The position numbers and the translations under genes were made by a program. This document shows positions 44,476 through 53,392 of a stretch of DNA of 64,000 bases, in pieces. This DNA is from Emergencia sp. 1XD21-10 (GTDB lineage: Bacteria; Bacillota; Clostridia; Peptostreptococcales; Anaerovoracaceae). The notes below the pieces were generated by a model. It saw only the letters and a program-made list of their open reading frames with translations, did not search any database and was not told the DNA's origin. The DNA is taken from assembly GCF_009936045.1 (NCBI RefSeq), contig NZ_QWEQ01000002.1, positions 124,001 through 188,000 on the forward strand. Reading direction: 5' to 3'. Each line of letters begins with the position of its first letter. The stretch's first letter is position 1.

Positions 44476-45170
44476 AAGTCCACCGCCACTAAAATGATTT
44501 CTTCGTATTGAAGTAACGATTGAAAGTCTGAACGTTTCTTAATATTAGCGATTATTCTGTCTGTACTGGTGGTTTTTGCTGAAAAAGCGGCAGAAAATCC
44601 CTTTCTTCCATCGGCTGCTCTTTGCAAAGCTGATGTTGTGCAAAACGGTTTTAATTCAGGAAGATCCTCAACATCTTTTCCATCTCTGACAAAATTGACA
44701 ATTTGCGGCAATGCTGACGAATACGCTGTTGTAGTAGCAACATATTTCGCTTCACCGAAAATAACCGTATCCGTAATTTTATTCTGCGAATGAAAATCAA
44801 ACCCAGGATTTCCAGAGCGCTTCTTACCAACAAGCTCATCAAGAGGAATATCTAAATAGTCCAGTTCAGAAACCATAGTTTCTCTAGCTAATTCAGACAC
44901 CACATACTCGCCGGCGTCTTTGCTGATACTGTCATCAACGCATTTGTCAAACTTTTCTTTAATATCATCAATAGTTTTCTTTGCACGGGAGGCAAAGGCT
45001 TTCTGTTCAAAGTCTTGATCGAATTTACTGAGCCAAGACAAGTCCATGAGAGTACGCAAAATATCTGATAATGTTGCTGAAATATCTTCAGGATCTATTC
45101 TGAAAAATTGAACTTTTGCAGGAGAAAACTCAGTTAGCACCTTGTGGTCAGTTATCTTCAAGACTTTCAC
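44472..45170 (-). CDS. HamA-like (DUF1837-type) nuclease
   Basis: 232-residue protein with a PD-(D/E)xK-like core: Glu88 in AGEYVVSELA, Asp125 in GNPGFDFHS and Glu140-x-Lys142 in VIFGEAKYV, the order seen in HamA effectors. No membrane segment. The GTG at 45170 leaves 1 bp to the Res stop; the TTG at 45161, with GAGGTG six bases ahead, is an equally good start (229 residues). Coupled to the helicase by a 4-bp overlap. Identification as HamA rests on the residue pattern plus the helicase partner. Confidence 0.62.
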   Translation of the reverse strand: MKVLKITDHKVLTEFSPAKVQFFRIDPEDISATLSDILRTLMDLSWLSKFDQDFEQKAFASRAKKTIDDIKEKFDKCVDDSISKDAGEYVVSELARETMVSELDYLDIPLDELVGKKRSGNPGFDFHSQNKITDTVIFGEAKYVATTTAYSSALPQIVNFVRDGKDVEDLPELKPFCTTSALQRAADGRKGFSAAFSAKTTSTDRIIANIKKRSDFQSLLQYEEIILVAVDL

Positions 45171-45171
45171 C

Positions 45172-47358
45172 TCACTTCAAAATATCACTCAGCACAACCC
45201 AGCTATCGCTGTTAATATCCTCGGAATAGCTGTCCATACAAATGCACAGTTCTTCACTTTTTTCATCATAGCGGACAATGCCACCCTTTAAGCCGTAGCG
45301 TTCCAAATAATCTTTCAGCACAGCGAATTTTTTCGGCGTGAAAATGTCAATATCTTGGCTATTGCCGCTACGGTCAAAGCCGCCCTTGGTCTCCACAATC
45401 CAAACTTCATCGTTTACGCTGATTATATAGTCAGGATAGAAATTCTTCTGCTTGTCCGAATTATCCGCATATACGATGGACAAATACTCATTGCCTTTAT
45501 CACCATTTTTATATACCCATTCCACGGCATCGCACTTTTCGCAGAATTTCTCGAATTTGCGTTCCGAGGAAGAGCGGACTTCCGCAGAGGAAAGGTAGCC
45601 CTGATATACATTTTTCTTCATTTCCAACTGCGTTTTTGCTGTACCGTCGTAGGTAAACAGGCAAGATTGCGGAATATGGAACGACACCTTTGATACTTGG
45701 TTAATATCAAGAGTAAGCTGTTCAAGTTCCGCCGCCATCGCTTCACGCACCGTATGGCGTAGCAGATCGGCATTGTTGATAACAAATGCGTAGACCTCTC
45801 TCGGCTCCATTGCGAGGATTTTACGGCTGTATGTAAAATTGCGATCAAACAGCTTACGAATGATCGTATTCATATAGCTGTATTCCATTCCGATCTCCAT
45901 ACCGATTTTACCCACCTTCTGATGGTACATATGACCGTGATCGTGGGTATTCAGCTTTTCGGTAATGACGACCGTATTCATATCTGCCGAAGCAAAATCC
46001 AAGGTTGCAGTTTCACCCGAAAGGGTGTGACGCAGAATATCGGCGCTAAATTCAAAACCCGCCGCCTGCAAGCGTGTCTTGTTCTCCGCCTTATTCGAGC
46101 CGGTCTTGATGTTTTCCTCAAAATACTTTGCTACAGAGAGCAGAGCCTTTTTCGGATTGCGGTGATCTGTCACCATCGTTCTCTGTTCGGAGGTCAGGGT
46201 GATGCCTTTATACTCATTTTTAAGGAACAGGGTAGTTGCTTCCAAAGCTCCTTTGCCAAGGCTCAGCTTGACACCGGCGGTGAATTTTTCATCGAAAGTG
46301 TAAAGATAACAATTATCCAGCAAATCTTTACCGTAGTAGTGTGCCTCCGGCATACGGCGAATACGCCCAATGGTCTGAATTTCAAAGGTTTCATCCATAT
46401 TGTCACGAAGCTTTACCAAGATGGAGGCTCTCGGACAGTCCCAGCCCGTGGCAACAGCCTGCTTGATAATAACAGCAACAGAGGGAGCATTGATTTCTTC
46501 AATGCCCTCCAAGTTTTCGTGCATATCAGAGAGCCACACCGCAAGCTGACCGTTTTCATAGGTTACGCCTTGCGTTTCAAACCATCGTTCCACATCGTCC
46601 TGCAATTTCTCCGATTTGTTTGGAATCTGCACCACGATCAAAGGATTGATGTCCTTTCCGGCGGAAAGAAACTCCGCACGGATTTTACGCTGCTTGGCAT
46701 ACGCCTGTTCCAACAGATAGTTGGTGGCGTTCTCCATTTCCACACGCTGTGGAAAATCCTCATTAATGATGAGCATTTTCTTGATAAGTCCCTCGGCAAT
46801 AACATCCGCTTCAGGAATTTCTATGATTTCCGCATTTTTGATGCCTTTCGGCGTAGCGGAACAACGGATAATCTTGTCCGTATGAAAATACTGAATGATT
46901 TCATCCGCCTTTACCGTGTTGTTCTGATGGCTTTCGTCCACAATGACGATAAAATGCAAACCGGCGTTCAGAGCGTGCTCGATATGCTCCAAGAAGCTGG
47001 TGCGTTCGCTGTCTTTCAGGGCGTTGTTGCCCTTTTTCGTCAGCTTTTCCCAGTTGATGAAACAGTTATCGTTTTCTTCAAAGCCGCCCGTCATGACATC
47101 GGAAAGCAGCTTTGTCTGAGCAGCGTGGATATACTTATCCATCTTTTCCTTGCTCTGTTCCTCTAAATTGCCCTTGCCGGGAGTGAGCCATACAAACACG
47201 GTATTGCGATAGGACTGCACATATTGGTGCATAAAATAGGTGAGAATAATGGTTTTACCGCTGCCCGTAGGGCTTTTCAGGATAATGTCACGTACAGGCT
47301 TATCTATCGCCTCAAACAGCGATTTTACAGCCGATAACTGATATTTTTTTAGTTGCAC
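45172..47358 (-). CDS. Type III restriction enzyme Res subunit
   Basis: 728-residue SF2 translocase fused to a nuclease. Walker A KSPTGSGKTI (about 28-37), VIVDESHQN, CSATPKG and the motif VI region QTIGRIRRMPEA are present. The C-terminal PD-(D/E)xK nuclease is visible as NFYPDYIIS and WIVETKGG (D643, E656, K658). Slightly shorter than many Res proteins (about 900-1,000 residues). The gene starts 2 bp after mod. Mod and Res form the type III holoenzyme that cuts DNA with two inversely oriented unmethylated sites. Confidence 0.88.
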   Translation of the reverse strand: MQLKKYQLSAVKSLFEAIDKPVRDIILKSPTGSGKTIILTYFMHQYVQSYRNTVFVWLTPGKGNLEEQSKEKMDKYIHAAQTKLLSDVMTGGFEENDNCFINWEKLTKKGNNALKDSERTSFLEHIEHALNAGLHFIVIVDESHQNNTVKADEIIQYFHTDKIIRCSATPKGIKNAEIIEIPEADVIAEGLIKKMLIINEDFPQRVEMENATNYLLEQAYAKQRKIRAEFLSAGKDINPLIVVQIPNKSEKLQDDVERWFETQGVTYENGQLAVWLSDMHENLEGIEEINAPSVAVIIKQAVATGWDCPRASILVKLRDNMDETFEIQTIGRIRRMPEAHYYGKDLLDNCYLYTFDEKFTAGVKLSLGKGALEATTLFLKNEYKGITLTSEQRTMVTDHRNPKKALLSVAKYFEENIKTGSNKAENKTRLQAAGFEFSADILRHTLSGETATLDFASADMNTVVITEKLNTHDHGHMYHQKVGKIGMEIGMEYSYMNTIIRKLFDRNFTYSRKILAMEPREVYAFVINNADLLRHTVREAMAAELEQLTLDINQVSKVSFHIPQSCLFTYDGTAKTQLEMKKNVYQGYLSSAEVRSSSERKFEKFCEKCDAVEWVYKNGDKGNEYLSIVYADNSDKQKNFYPDYIISVNDEVWIVETKGGFDRSGNSQDIDIFTPKKFAVLKDYLERYGLKGGIVRYDEKSEELCICMDSYSEDINSDSWVVLSDILK

Positions 47359-47360
47359 AG

Positions 47361-49001
47361 TTACACCTCCTGCAAATCCCGATAATAGTAGTCGGGAATA
47401 ATATTGATCTCAATGCCGTGATCAGCAAGGGACTGTTCCTGCTCCTCATCAGGTAGTAGATCATGCCCCATATACAGTTTACAACACTTGCCATAGGCTT
47501 CGATATTCGCCATAAACTCGTCAAGTTCTTCTTCGGTTAGTACAATACCAATTTCAGCATTTCCCGTGAAATTCACACCGTTTTCCAATTCCACCAGCTC
47601 ACGGATATGCTTTAAAAGCACATCTGCGTATTCATAGTACAAGCGGTCTGAAATCGGAACATAGTCAACTTTATAATATTTAAGACTTGTAGCGTACCCC
47701 TCTTTGTCAATCACACGCTTAATACGTTCATAAGTGACATCTCGGCAAATATTACTCTCGTTACTCGTACAGAGAATAAAACGGCGATTGCTGTTTTCAT
47801 GTTCTTCATTGTATTTTAAAACAGCATGTCCCGTTGTGCCACTACCCGCAAAGAAATCAAGAATTATACTGTCGCCAGAAGAAGCAATATCTAAAACTCG
47901 TTCAATTAATCGAATAGGTTTGGGATTGGTAAATACGCCTGCTTTACCAAATACAGTTTTCAAATCTCTGGTGCCTTCTTGTGTATCACCGACTTCCGTA
48001 CGATACCAAAGTGTTTTACATACTGTTCCTTGTTGAACTTCAGACAAAAAAGTTTTAATTCGTGGTACATTGTTTCCTTTTTTTCCGAACCAAATACGAT
48101 TATCGTTTTTAAGTTTTATATAGTTTTCTTCAGAAGTAACCCAACTCCTACTAGCAGCAGGCATAACTATGCGACCTGATGGCGTTTCAATAGGGTACAT
48201 ATATGCTTCAGAAGCAGTTTTGACTGTAAAATCACTGGATGTCCACGGCCCTCTTGGATCATTATCAGGGTTTGAATATCTGCTATCCATTTCTTCTGTT
48301 CTAGTCAGTAATTTGGGATGCCATTCTTCTTTGTTTTTTGCATATACAAGAATATGGTCATGGCTATCAGAAAGCCATTTTGCATCATTTTGAGGCGAAA
48401 ATTTCTTTTCCCATACTACGTTAGCAACAAAATTTTGGTAGCCAAAAATCTCATCGCACAATATACGTAATGTTGCTACTTCGTTGTCATCCAAAGAGAT
48501 AAAGACAACGCCATTTTTACAGAGCAAACTACGAGCGATAGTCATTCGTGGTTTCATAAAGGACAGCCATTTGGAGTGTCTGAAAGTATCATTTTTATCT
48601 ACTAAGGTATCAGAATAAGTAAATCCTTCCTTTAATGTGTTATACGGCGGATCTATGTAGATAAGATCAATTTGACCTTTATGTGTCTTTTCCAGTAGAT
48701 GCAATGAGGCAAGATTATCTCCCTCAATGAGAAAATTCATCTGTCCGCCATTGTCAATGAAAAAATCTTTATCCTCGGTTAGTACCGGCGTATGTGTATC
48801 CAACACCTCGTCAATTTCTTCACGGTGTTCCTCAAATACAAGACCGTATTTCTTGCCTTTCACATCTTTTTCAAGGTCGGAAAGGTAGGACAGAAGATTG
48901 CCCGTATTCTCGTCCTGTGGTGCAGCAGAAATAAATGTTCGGATTTCTTTGATTTTAGCAAGCAAATTTTCACGCTTTTGTTTTGATATATTCGTACTCA
49001 T
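47361..49001 (-). CDS. Type III DNA-adenine methyltransferase (Mod subunit)
   Basis: 546-residue beta-class N6-adenine methyltransferase. Catalytic IDLIYIDPPYNT (DPPY at 117-120) precedes the SAM motif ILDFFAGSGTTGHAVL (near 370), the beta order. The central region between them is the target-recognition domain. Recognition sequence cannot be read from the protein. Its start overlaps the upstream gene by 4 bp and res follows after 2 bp. Confidence 0.9.
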   Translation of the reverse strand: MSTNISKQKRENLLAKIKEIRTFISAAPQDENTGNLLSYLSDLEKDVKGKKYGLVFEEHREEIDEVLDTHTPVLTEDKDFFIDNGGQMNFLIEGDNLASLHLLEKTHKGQIDLIYIDPPYNTLKEGFTYSDTLVDKNDTFRHSKWLSFMKPRMTIARSLLCKNGVVFISLDDNEVATLRILCDEIFGYQNFVANVVWEKKFSPQNDAKWLSDSHDHILVYAKNKEEWHPKLLTRTEEMDSRYSNPDNDPRGPWTSSDFTVKTASEAYMYPIETPSGRIVMPAASRSWVTSEENYIKLKNDNRIWFGKKGNNVPRIKTFLSEVQQGTVCKTLWYRTEVGDTQEGTRDLKTVFGKAGVFTNPKPIRLIERVLDIASSGDSIILDFFAGSGTTGHAVLKYNEEHENSNRRFILCTSNESNICRDVTYERIKRVIDKEGYATSLKYYKVDYVPISDRLYYEYADVLLKHIRELVELENGVNFTGNAEIGIVLTEEELDEFMANIEAYGKCCKLYMGHDLLPDEEQEQSLADHGIEINIIPDYYYRDLQEV

Positions 49002-49501
49002 TTCTGCCCCTCCGTATTTTTCTGCTCCTTTGGCACAATATTAGCCATTGTATTTAACAGAGTATTATACGCTTGCTGTGATGCCGCTTGCTCTTGCCAT
49101 TGCTTAATCATTCCATTTGGAACATATGGGTTTTGAATTGTTTCCCAAGTAACCTTATCTTTATATCCAAGAGATTTTGATATAGTTTCCAGCAATTTGT
49201 ACTGTGCATTTTGGATTTTTTTAAGTTGTGCTGCGTCCGGGTTTTGAACGCAATACTTGTCATATAAATCTTTCCAAGCATCACGAACTGTTTTATCGTC
49301 TGCAAACACAATATCAATTATATTAAGACAATGTACGCTTTCCTGTGTCCATCCATATATTCGCGAGGTCATAAGTGTCTTAAAAATCTGCATTTTATCT
49401 TTTCTTATTTCTGCTCTGTTTTGTAAATACTGTCCAATCAAGACAGCAGCTATGGGAATTACAACTATTGCAATTAAATTCAATATATCTTTACATTCCA
49501 T
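48998..49501 (-). CDS. Membrane-anchored small protein in the defence operon (DUF6680-like)
   Basis: 167 residues from the ATG at 49501 (GGGAGAAAG ahead); the longer frame starts inside the AbiEii gene. An N-terminal membrane segment LIAIVVIPIAAVLIGQYL (about 8-26) is followed by a cytosolic helical domain (AEIRKDKMQIFKTLMTSRI, then a W-containing region and QAYNTLLNTMA). I recognise a pattern resembling DUF6680 only by memory. Position in the middle of the defence run, coupled to mod, suggests it serves the system. Function unknown. Confidence 0.65.
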   Translation of the reverse strand: MECKDILNLIAIVVIPIAAVLIGQYLQNRAEIRKDKMQIFKTLMTSRIYGWTQESVHCLNIIDIVFADDKTVRDAWKDLYDKYCVQNPDAAQLKKIQNAQYKLLETISKSLGYKDKVTWETIQNPYVPNGMIKQWQEQAASQQAYNTLLNTMANIVPKEQKNTEGQK

Positions 49502-49514
49502 TTTTCTTTCTCCC

Positions 49515-50411
49515 TTATATCCACTCGCCATTAGTGGCAAACCATTTTTCAGTGAATTCTTTGTCTTCAACTGCTGCTGTAAATGGTTTTGCCAAGAAAG
49601 CCTTTATTGTTTTCAGTACGGTACTGTAGTCATCTGTTTTCGTATCGATTTTGCGGACAAAAGCTTTCCATTTCTTCTGCATTGCCACATCGTTATCAAA
49701 GCCCATAACCTGTTCAAATTGCTCCGCTGTAAAATTGTGTTCACGGTTCGAAAAGGTTTTTCTGAGTGCTTCGGTCAGCACATTACCATCAAAATCAAAT
49801 TTATTTGCAAGATAATAAATATCGTAATAGTCTTTCATGCGGCTGGAAAATTCCATCAGGCTAAGGATTGCATCAATTTTCTCAGCAACAGTCGCTTCAA
49901 TGGAATAAGTATTAACTGTGGGTGCAATAAAATCATCAAGCTGAGTGGGTATTTTTCGCCTTTCCTGCTTCGGCACGATAACATCGCCAACACCGAAATC
50001 AATGCCAAACGGTGCGCGTGTGTTTTTTATACGAGCAACTATTGATGCACCTATACCGGCATATTTCTTTGCAACGGCAATAGGTGCAACATCCTTTATC
50101 TCAAAGGTAACAAAATCATTGCCGGTATGAACTGCTATAATTTCTTCAAGGATACCTCTTAACTGCTCTGGTGTATTAGGTATTTGTCGAAGCAAAAAAT
50201 CCACATCAACTGTCACTCGGCTATCAAAGTCAGTAAGAGAATAGAGGAACAAACCGCCTTTCAGCACGAGGTTTTCAGCATACTTGGACTTTTCCAAACG
50301 GCGCAAAAATTCCTCTTGGCAAAAGAGTTGTAAGCAGAGCTGATAGCTTCTGCCGCTTTCAGCAGCTTTGTTTTTGAGCCGTGCCAGCACGGACGCAGCT
50401 ATATCAGCCAT
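49515..50411 (-). CDS. AbiEii/AbiGii-type nucleotidyltransferase toxin
   Basis: 298-residue nucleotidyltransferase-like toxin of type IV AbiE toxin-antitoxin systems. The active-site pattern is visible: LKGGLFLYSL (KGG at 51-53) and TVDVDFLL (DVD at 69-71), then a helical C-terminal domain with MKDYYDIYYLA. AbiEii-like enzymes transfer nucleotides and stop growth after phage infection. Overlaps the antitoxin gene by 8 bp; DUF6680-like gene follows after 13 bp. Confidence 0.88.
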   Translation of the reverse strand: MADIAASVLARLKNKAAESGRSYQLCLQLFCQEEFLRRLEKSKYAENLVLKGGLFLYSLTDFDSRVTVDVDFLLRQIPNTPEQLRGILEEIIAVHTGNDFVTFEIKDVAPIAVAKKYAGIGASIVARIKNTRAPFGIDFGVGDVIVPKQERRKIPTQLDDFIAPTVNTYSIEATVAEKIDAILSLMEFSSRMKDYYDIYYLANKFDFDGNVLTEALRKTFSNREHNFTAEQFEQVMGFDNDVAMQKKWKAFVRKIDTKTDDYSTVLKTIKAFLAKPFTAAVEDKEFTEKWFATNGEWI

Positions 50412-51030
50412 TAAGCAGCACCTCCATTACATTCATAACCTTTGTATAAAGCTTCATTTGCTTTGAGTATTTAGACAAATTTGCAAGATTCTTTTTTTCG
50501 TCAACAGCATAGGCGTTGACAGCCTTATTAAAAATTTCGTTGTCAAGTTTTGTGCGGTACTTAAAGCAATCGCATATTGTTCGCTCACGGTCATACACAG
50601 GCAATATTACACCGTTAAAATTGCTTGTGGACTTACCTATATCTAAAAATTCCTTTTGAATATAGTAAGCCTTCATCGGAAATTCTTCAATGTTCTTTAC
50701 GGCACGGGACGCTGTTCTCGGCACAGCAATCGACCATGCACGGGGAGAAAAATCACTATATCCGTAGTGAAACAAAGCGGACTCCACACAAATAACTCCT
50801 TGCGGAAGAAGCTCCCGTATGAGCTGTTCTTCTGTAATACTTTTACTTTGGGGGAGCTGATAAAATCCTCTGCGAATTCTTTCAATGACTCCTTCTTTAC
50901 AAAAAGCCGCTACCTCGTATTTATTTATCCCGTTAGCGACAAAATCTGAAGTTTTTGCAATGCCTCCGTTATTTTCAATTACCGTTTTTAAAATTTCTTT
51001 TTTACTCAAGCAGGCACCAACTTTCCTCAT
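50404..51030 (-). CDS. AbiEi-type antitoxin / transcriptional repressor
   Basis: 208 residues from the ATG at 51030. The N-terminal winged helix KKEILKTVIENNGGIAKTSDFVANGINKYEVAAFCKEGVIERIRRGFYQLP is typical of AbiEi family antitoxins, which repress their own operon; a C-terminal domain with NFNGVILPVYDRERTICDCFKY follows. A TTG at 51009 is an alternative start. As the first gene it would autoregulate the whole run, and a short A/T-rich stretch (51031-51114) precedes it. Confidence 0.83.
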   Translation of the reverse strand: MRKVGACLSKKEILKTVIENNGGIAKTSDFVANGINKYEVAAFCKEGVIERIRRGFYQLPQSKSITEEQLIRELLPQGVICVESALFHYGYSDFSPRAWSIAVPRTASRAVKNIEEFPMKAYYIQKEFLDIGKSTSNFNGVILPVYDRERTICDCFKYRTKLDNEIFNKAVNAYAVDEKKNLANLSKYSKQMKLYTKVMNVMEVLLNG

Positions 51031-51114
51031 ACAAAAATAAATAATGTATGCAATTATTATACCATACAGTTTTGAAAATAGCAACAACTATATGTAGACA
51101 ATATTCCAAATTGA

Positions 51115-51314
51115 GAGGACGACTTTAAATCGGATAAGGTCAGCAATAAGCTGGTTACATTTGGATGTGATTACCCTTCTTCCAAGCCAAGGGAGAAGTC
51201 TGACTGTTTTCGGTCGGTACATACCATAAGATAGATATTCTCACGGAGAAAGAAATCCTTGCCACGATGGAAGAAATACGGAACAATCCGCAGGATTTCA
51301 AATTTGTAGCATAA
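51115..51314 (+). pseudogene. Decayed ORF at the right edge of the defence island
   Basis: Plus-strand remnant in two frames: EDDFKSDKVSNKLVTFGCDY and onward to SDCFR, then after a one-base slip near the TTTT at 51207, VGTYHKIDILTEKEILATM ... NPQDFKFVA-stop. Together they read as one protein with a frameshift and no start. Not identified; the style suits an accessory ORF of a mobile element. Together with the hairpin at 51318-51360 it accounts for the non-coding stretch 51088-51415. Confidence 0.4.
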
Positions 51315-51317
51315 CAA

Positions 51318-51360
51318 AAGGATACGGTGTAACCCCTTTTACAGAGTTGCACCGTACCCT
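51318..51360 (-). terminator. Terminator of the S9 peptidase pair
   Basis: Imperfect 14-bp stem GGATACGGTGTAAC / GTTGCACCGTACCC; minus strand continues TTTTGTT. About 55 bp after the stop of the second S9 gene. Confidence 0.65.
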
Positions 51361-51415
51361 ACATAAAAATATCCTTATCTGGCGACAGCAAATGAGGCGT
51401 TCCTTTTTTACCGGG

Positions 51416-53392
51416 TTATAGATATGTATCAAACCACTGCAGCATCTCATCGTAGTAATGCTGTTGCTGCTTAGGATGAGACGGCTGCTCATGCGCTACG
51501 TGCGGATAAAGCACCATCTTTACAGGAAGATCCGGGTGCAAATCCTTCACCGCCACAAAGAGCTGGTGAGCGCCTTCTACCGGTGTACGCAAATCATCAG
51601 TTCCATGGAGAATCAAAAGCGGCCTGTCAATACGCTCCGCATAGGCAACGGGAGATTCTTTCAGCTGGTTAACCATAAACTCTTCGAAGCTGTCATAATC
51701 CTTGCTGCACCCTTGCATGTCACTGCTGGCGTAGCTAATCATATTATTTGAAATACTCCGCTGTGTAACATAGGCTTTAAACCGCTTACTATGAGTTGCC
51801 ATATAATTTACCATATAGCCGCCATAGCTTCCTCCTGTCACACCGATTCTTTCTGGATCAATCCAAGAAAACCTCTTGCAGGCTTCGTCCACAATCTGAA
51901 GACAGTCCTCATAAGCCCTGTTATCATAAGCCTTTTTAATATCTCCGTGATTCATGCCATAGCTTGAGCTTCCTCTCGGGTTGCAGTAAATCACCGCATA
52001 GCCTGCTCCTGCGAAGCACTGGTGCTCAATAGTAAAGCCGTAGGTATAAAACGGATGCGGTCCGCCATGTACATACAGAATCGCCGGATACTTTTTAGAC
52101 GCATCCAGATTTTGAGGCGGCATGACCCACCCATGTACACGACTGTCTCCATCCAGTGTATCCACAAAGAACTCCTCCGGCTGACTGTAGTTCACTGCAT
52201 CAAGTAACTCCTGGGCAGACTGAATACCGGTCTCAGTACATACGCCGGTTGCCAGTTCCAAAATCTGATATCTCTCCGGTACCGTCTCCTCACAAACCGC
52301 AATCAGAGCCTTGCCGTTCTGAATGGTTGAAATACCATGGACGACCTTCTTCCCGCTTTGTATTACGCGGGCTGCACCGCCATCAACCGGTACACCGTAA
52401 AGCCGGCACTGACCTTGCCAGCCTGCGTGGAAAAACGCTTCCTTTCCATCTTCACTGACCTGCAGCTTGTCAAAACCCCAACCGCAGAAAGCATTATACG
52501 GAAACTGTACGCACTGCAAGCAATCCTCGGAAGGTTCGAAAATACACTGATATCCGCTTCCATCTGTTGCGATTTTATAAAGGTACACATCCGGATAGGT
52601 TATTTCGTCTGATAGTTGTATATCATTTGGCATTTCCAAACAGCCTGCGATAATATATTTTCCGTCAGGTGTTGCCACCGGTCTAACCGGATTCGGGTAG
52701 GAAACCAGCCATAAATCCTGCGTTAAACGACTGATTTTGCCAACCTGTGCCGGTTCTTTTGCTTCAATCCGAAGAAGATCCATGCCCAGAAGCTGTTCTT
52801 TATCACGAAATCTACTGCTTCCACAAATTACAAAGCTTCCATCTGCCGACCAGTTATGGTGCATATAGTCAAAATCCCCGTCTGTAAGCTGTGTGGTCTT
52901 TCCCGTCTCAATCTCTGTCATGTAAAGATGCATATGACTATCCGGGGTATAAAATCCAATACCGTCAAATTTATACCCAAAATCCTCTATTACAATTGCC
53001 TCATCCTCATATTTGCGCTGCGGGCTGCTGCCTGCCGATGGAGAAGCAAACAAAATTCTGCTGCCGTCCGGTGACCAGATTGGCTCCATGACAGGCGTTT
53101 TCATAGAAGTAACCCGTCTAACTGCCTCAGTTTCTAAATCACAGATATGAATTTGACGTCCTGCTGCTGTAGAAGAAATAAACAGCAGCAATTTTCCATC
53201 GGGACTAAAAGCAGGGCTCCCCTCACCGCCTCCTCCGGCTGTAATCGTTTTTTCGGTCCCATCTGCCAGGTTTCTCAGTTTGACAGCTCCTTCTACCGCA
53301 TATGCGATCAAGCTTTTTGATTCTAAATAATCCGCTCCGGTAAATCTCTGAAGCTCCAGACAATCTGCAAATTTAGAAGTTCTTTTACTCAT
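51416..53392 (-). CDS. S9 family peptidase (acylaminoacyl-peptidase/prolyl oligopeptidase-like) 1
   Basis: 658 residues from the ATG at 53392, which follows GGAGG by eight bases; the frame extends three codons to a GTG. N-terminal beta-propeller with WD40-like repeats (FSPDGKLLLFISS, WSPDGSRILFAS); C-terminal alpha/beta hydrolase (about 410-658) with the serine in GVTGGSYGGYM, Asp in HGTDDLRTPVE and His in YPHVAHEQPSHP. No signal peptide. Overlaps the previous peptidase stop by 8 bp, so the two are coupled. Confidence 0.91.
   Translation of the reverse strand: MSKRTSKFADCLELQRFTGADYLESKSLIAYAVEGAVKLRNLADGTEKTITAGGGGEGSPAFSPDGKLLLFISSTAAGRQIHICDLETEAVRRVTSMKTPVMEPIWSPDGSRILFASPSAGSSPQRKYEDEAIVIEDFGYKFDGIGFYTPDSHMHLYMTEIETGKTTQLTDGDFDYMHHNWSADGSFVICGSSRFRDKEQLLGMDLLRIEAKEPAQVGKISRLTQDLWLVSYPNPVRPVATPDGKYIIAGCLEMPNDIQLSDEITYPDVYLYKIATDGSGYQCIFEPSEDCLQCVQFPYNAFCGWGFDKLQVSEDGKEAFFHAGWQGQCRLYGVPVDGGAARVIQSGKKVVHGISTIQNGKALIAVCEETVPERYQILELATGVCTETGIQSAQELLDAVNYSQPEEFFVDTLDGDSRVHGWVMPPQNLDASKKYPAILYVHGGPHPFYTYGFTIEHQCFAGAGYAVIYCNPRGSSSYGMNHGDIKKAYDNRAYEDCLQIVDEACKRFSWIDPERIGVTGGSYGGYMVNYMATHSKRFKAYVTQRSISNNMISYASSDMQGCSKDYDSFEEFMVNQLKESPVAYAERIDRPLLILHGTDDLRTPVEGAHQLFVAVKDLHPDLPVKMVLYPHVAHEQPSHPKQQQHYYDEMLQWFDTYL

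Noticed and set aside
45922-47166. 414-codon plus-strand open frame
   Set aside because: It lies wholly opposite the type III Res gene and has the composition of an antisense shadow.
51298-51492. Short minus-strand frames near the S9 terminator (also 51155-51352)
   Set aside because: They overlap the terminator and peptidase end and lack ribosome sites.
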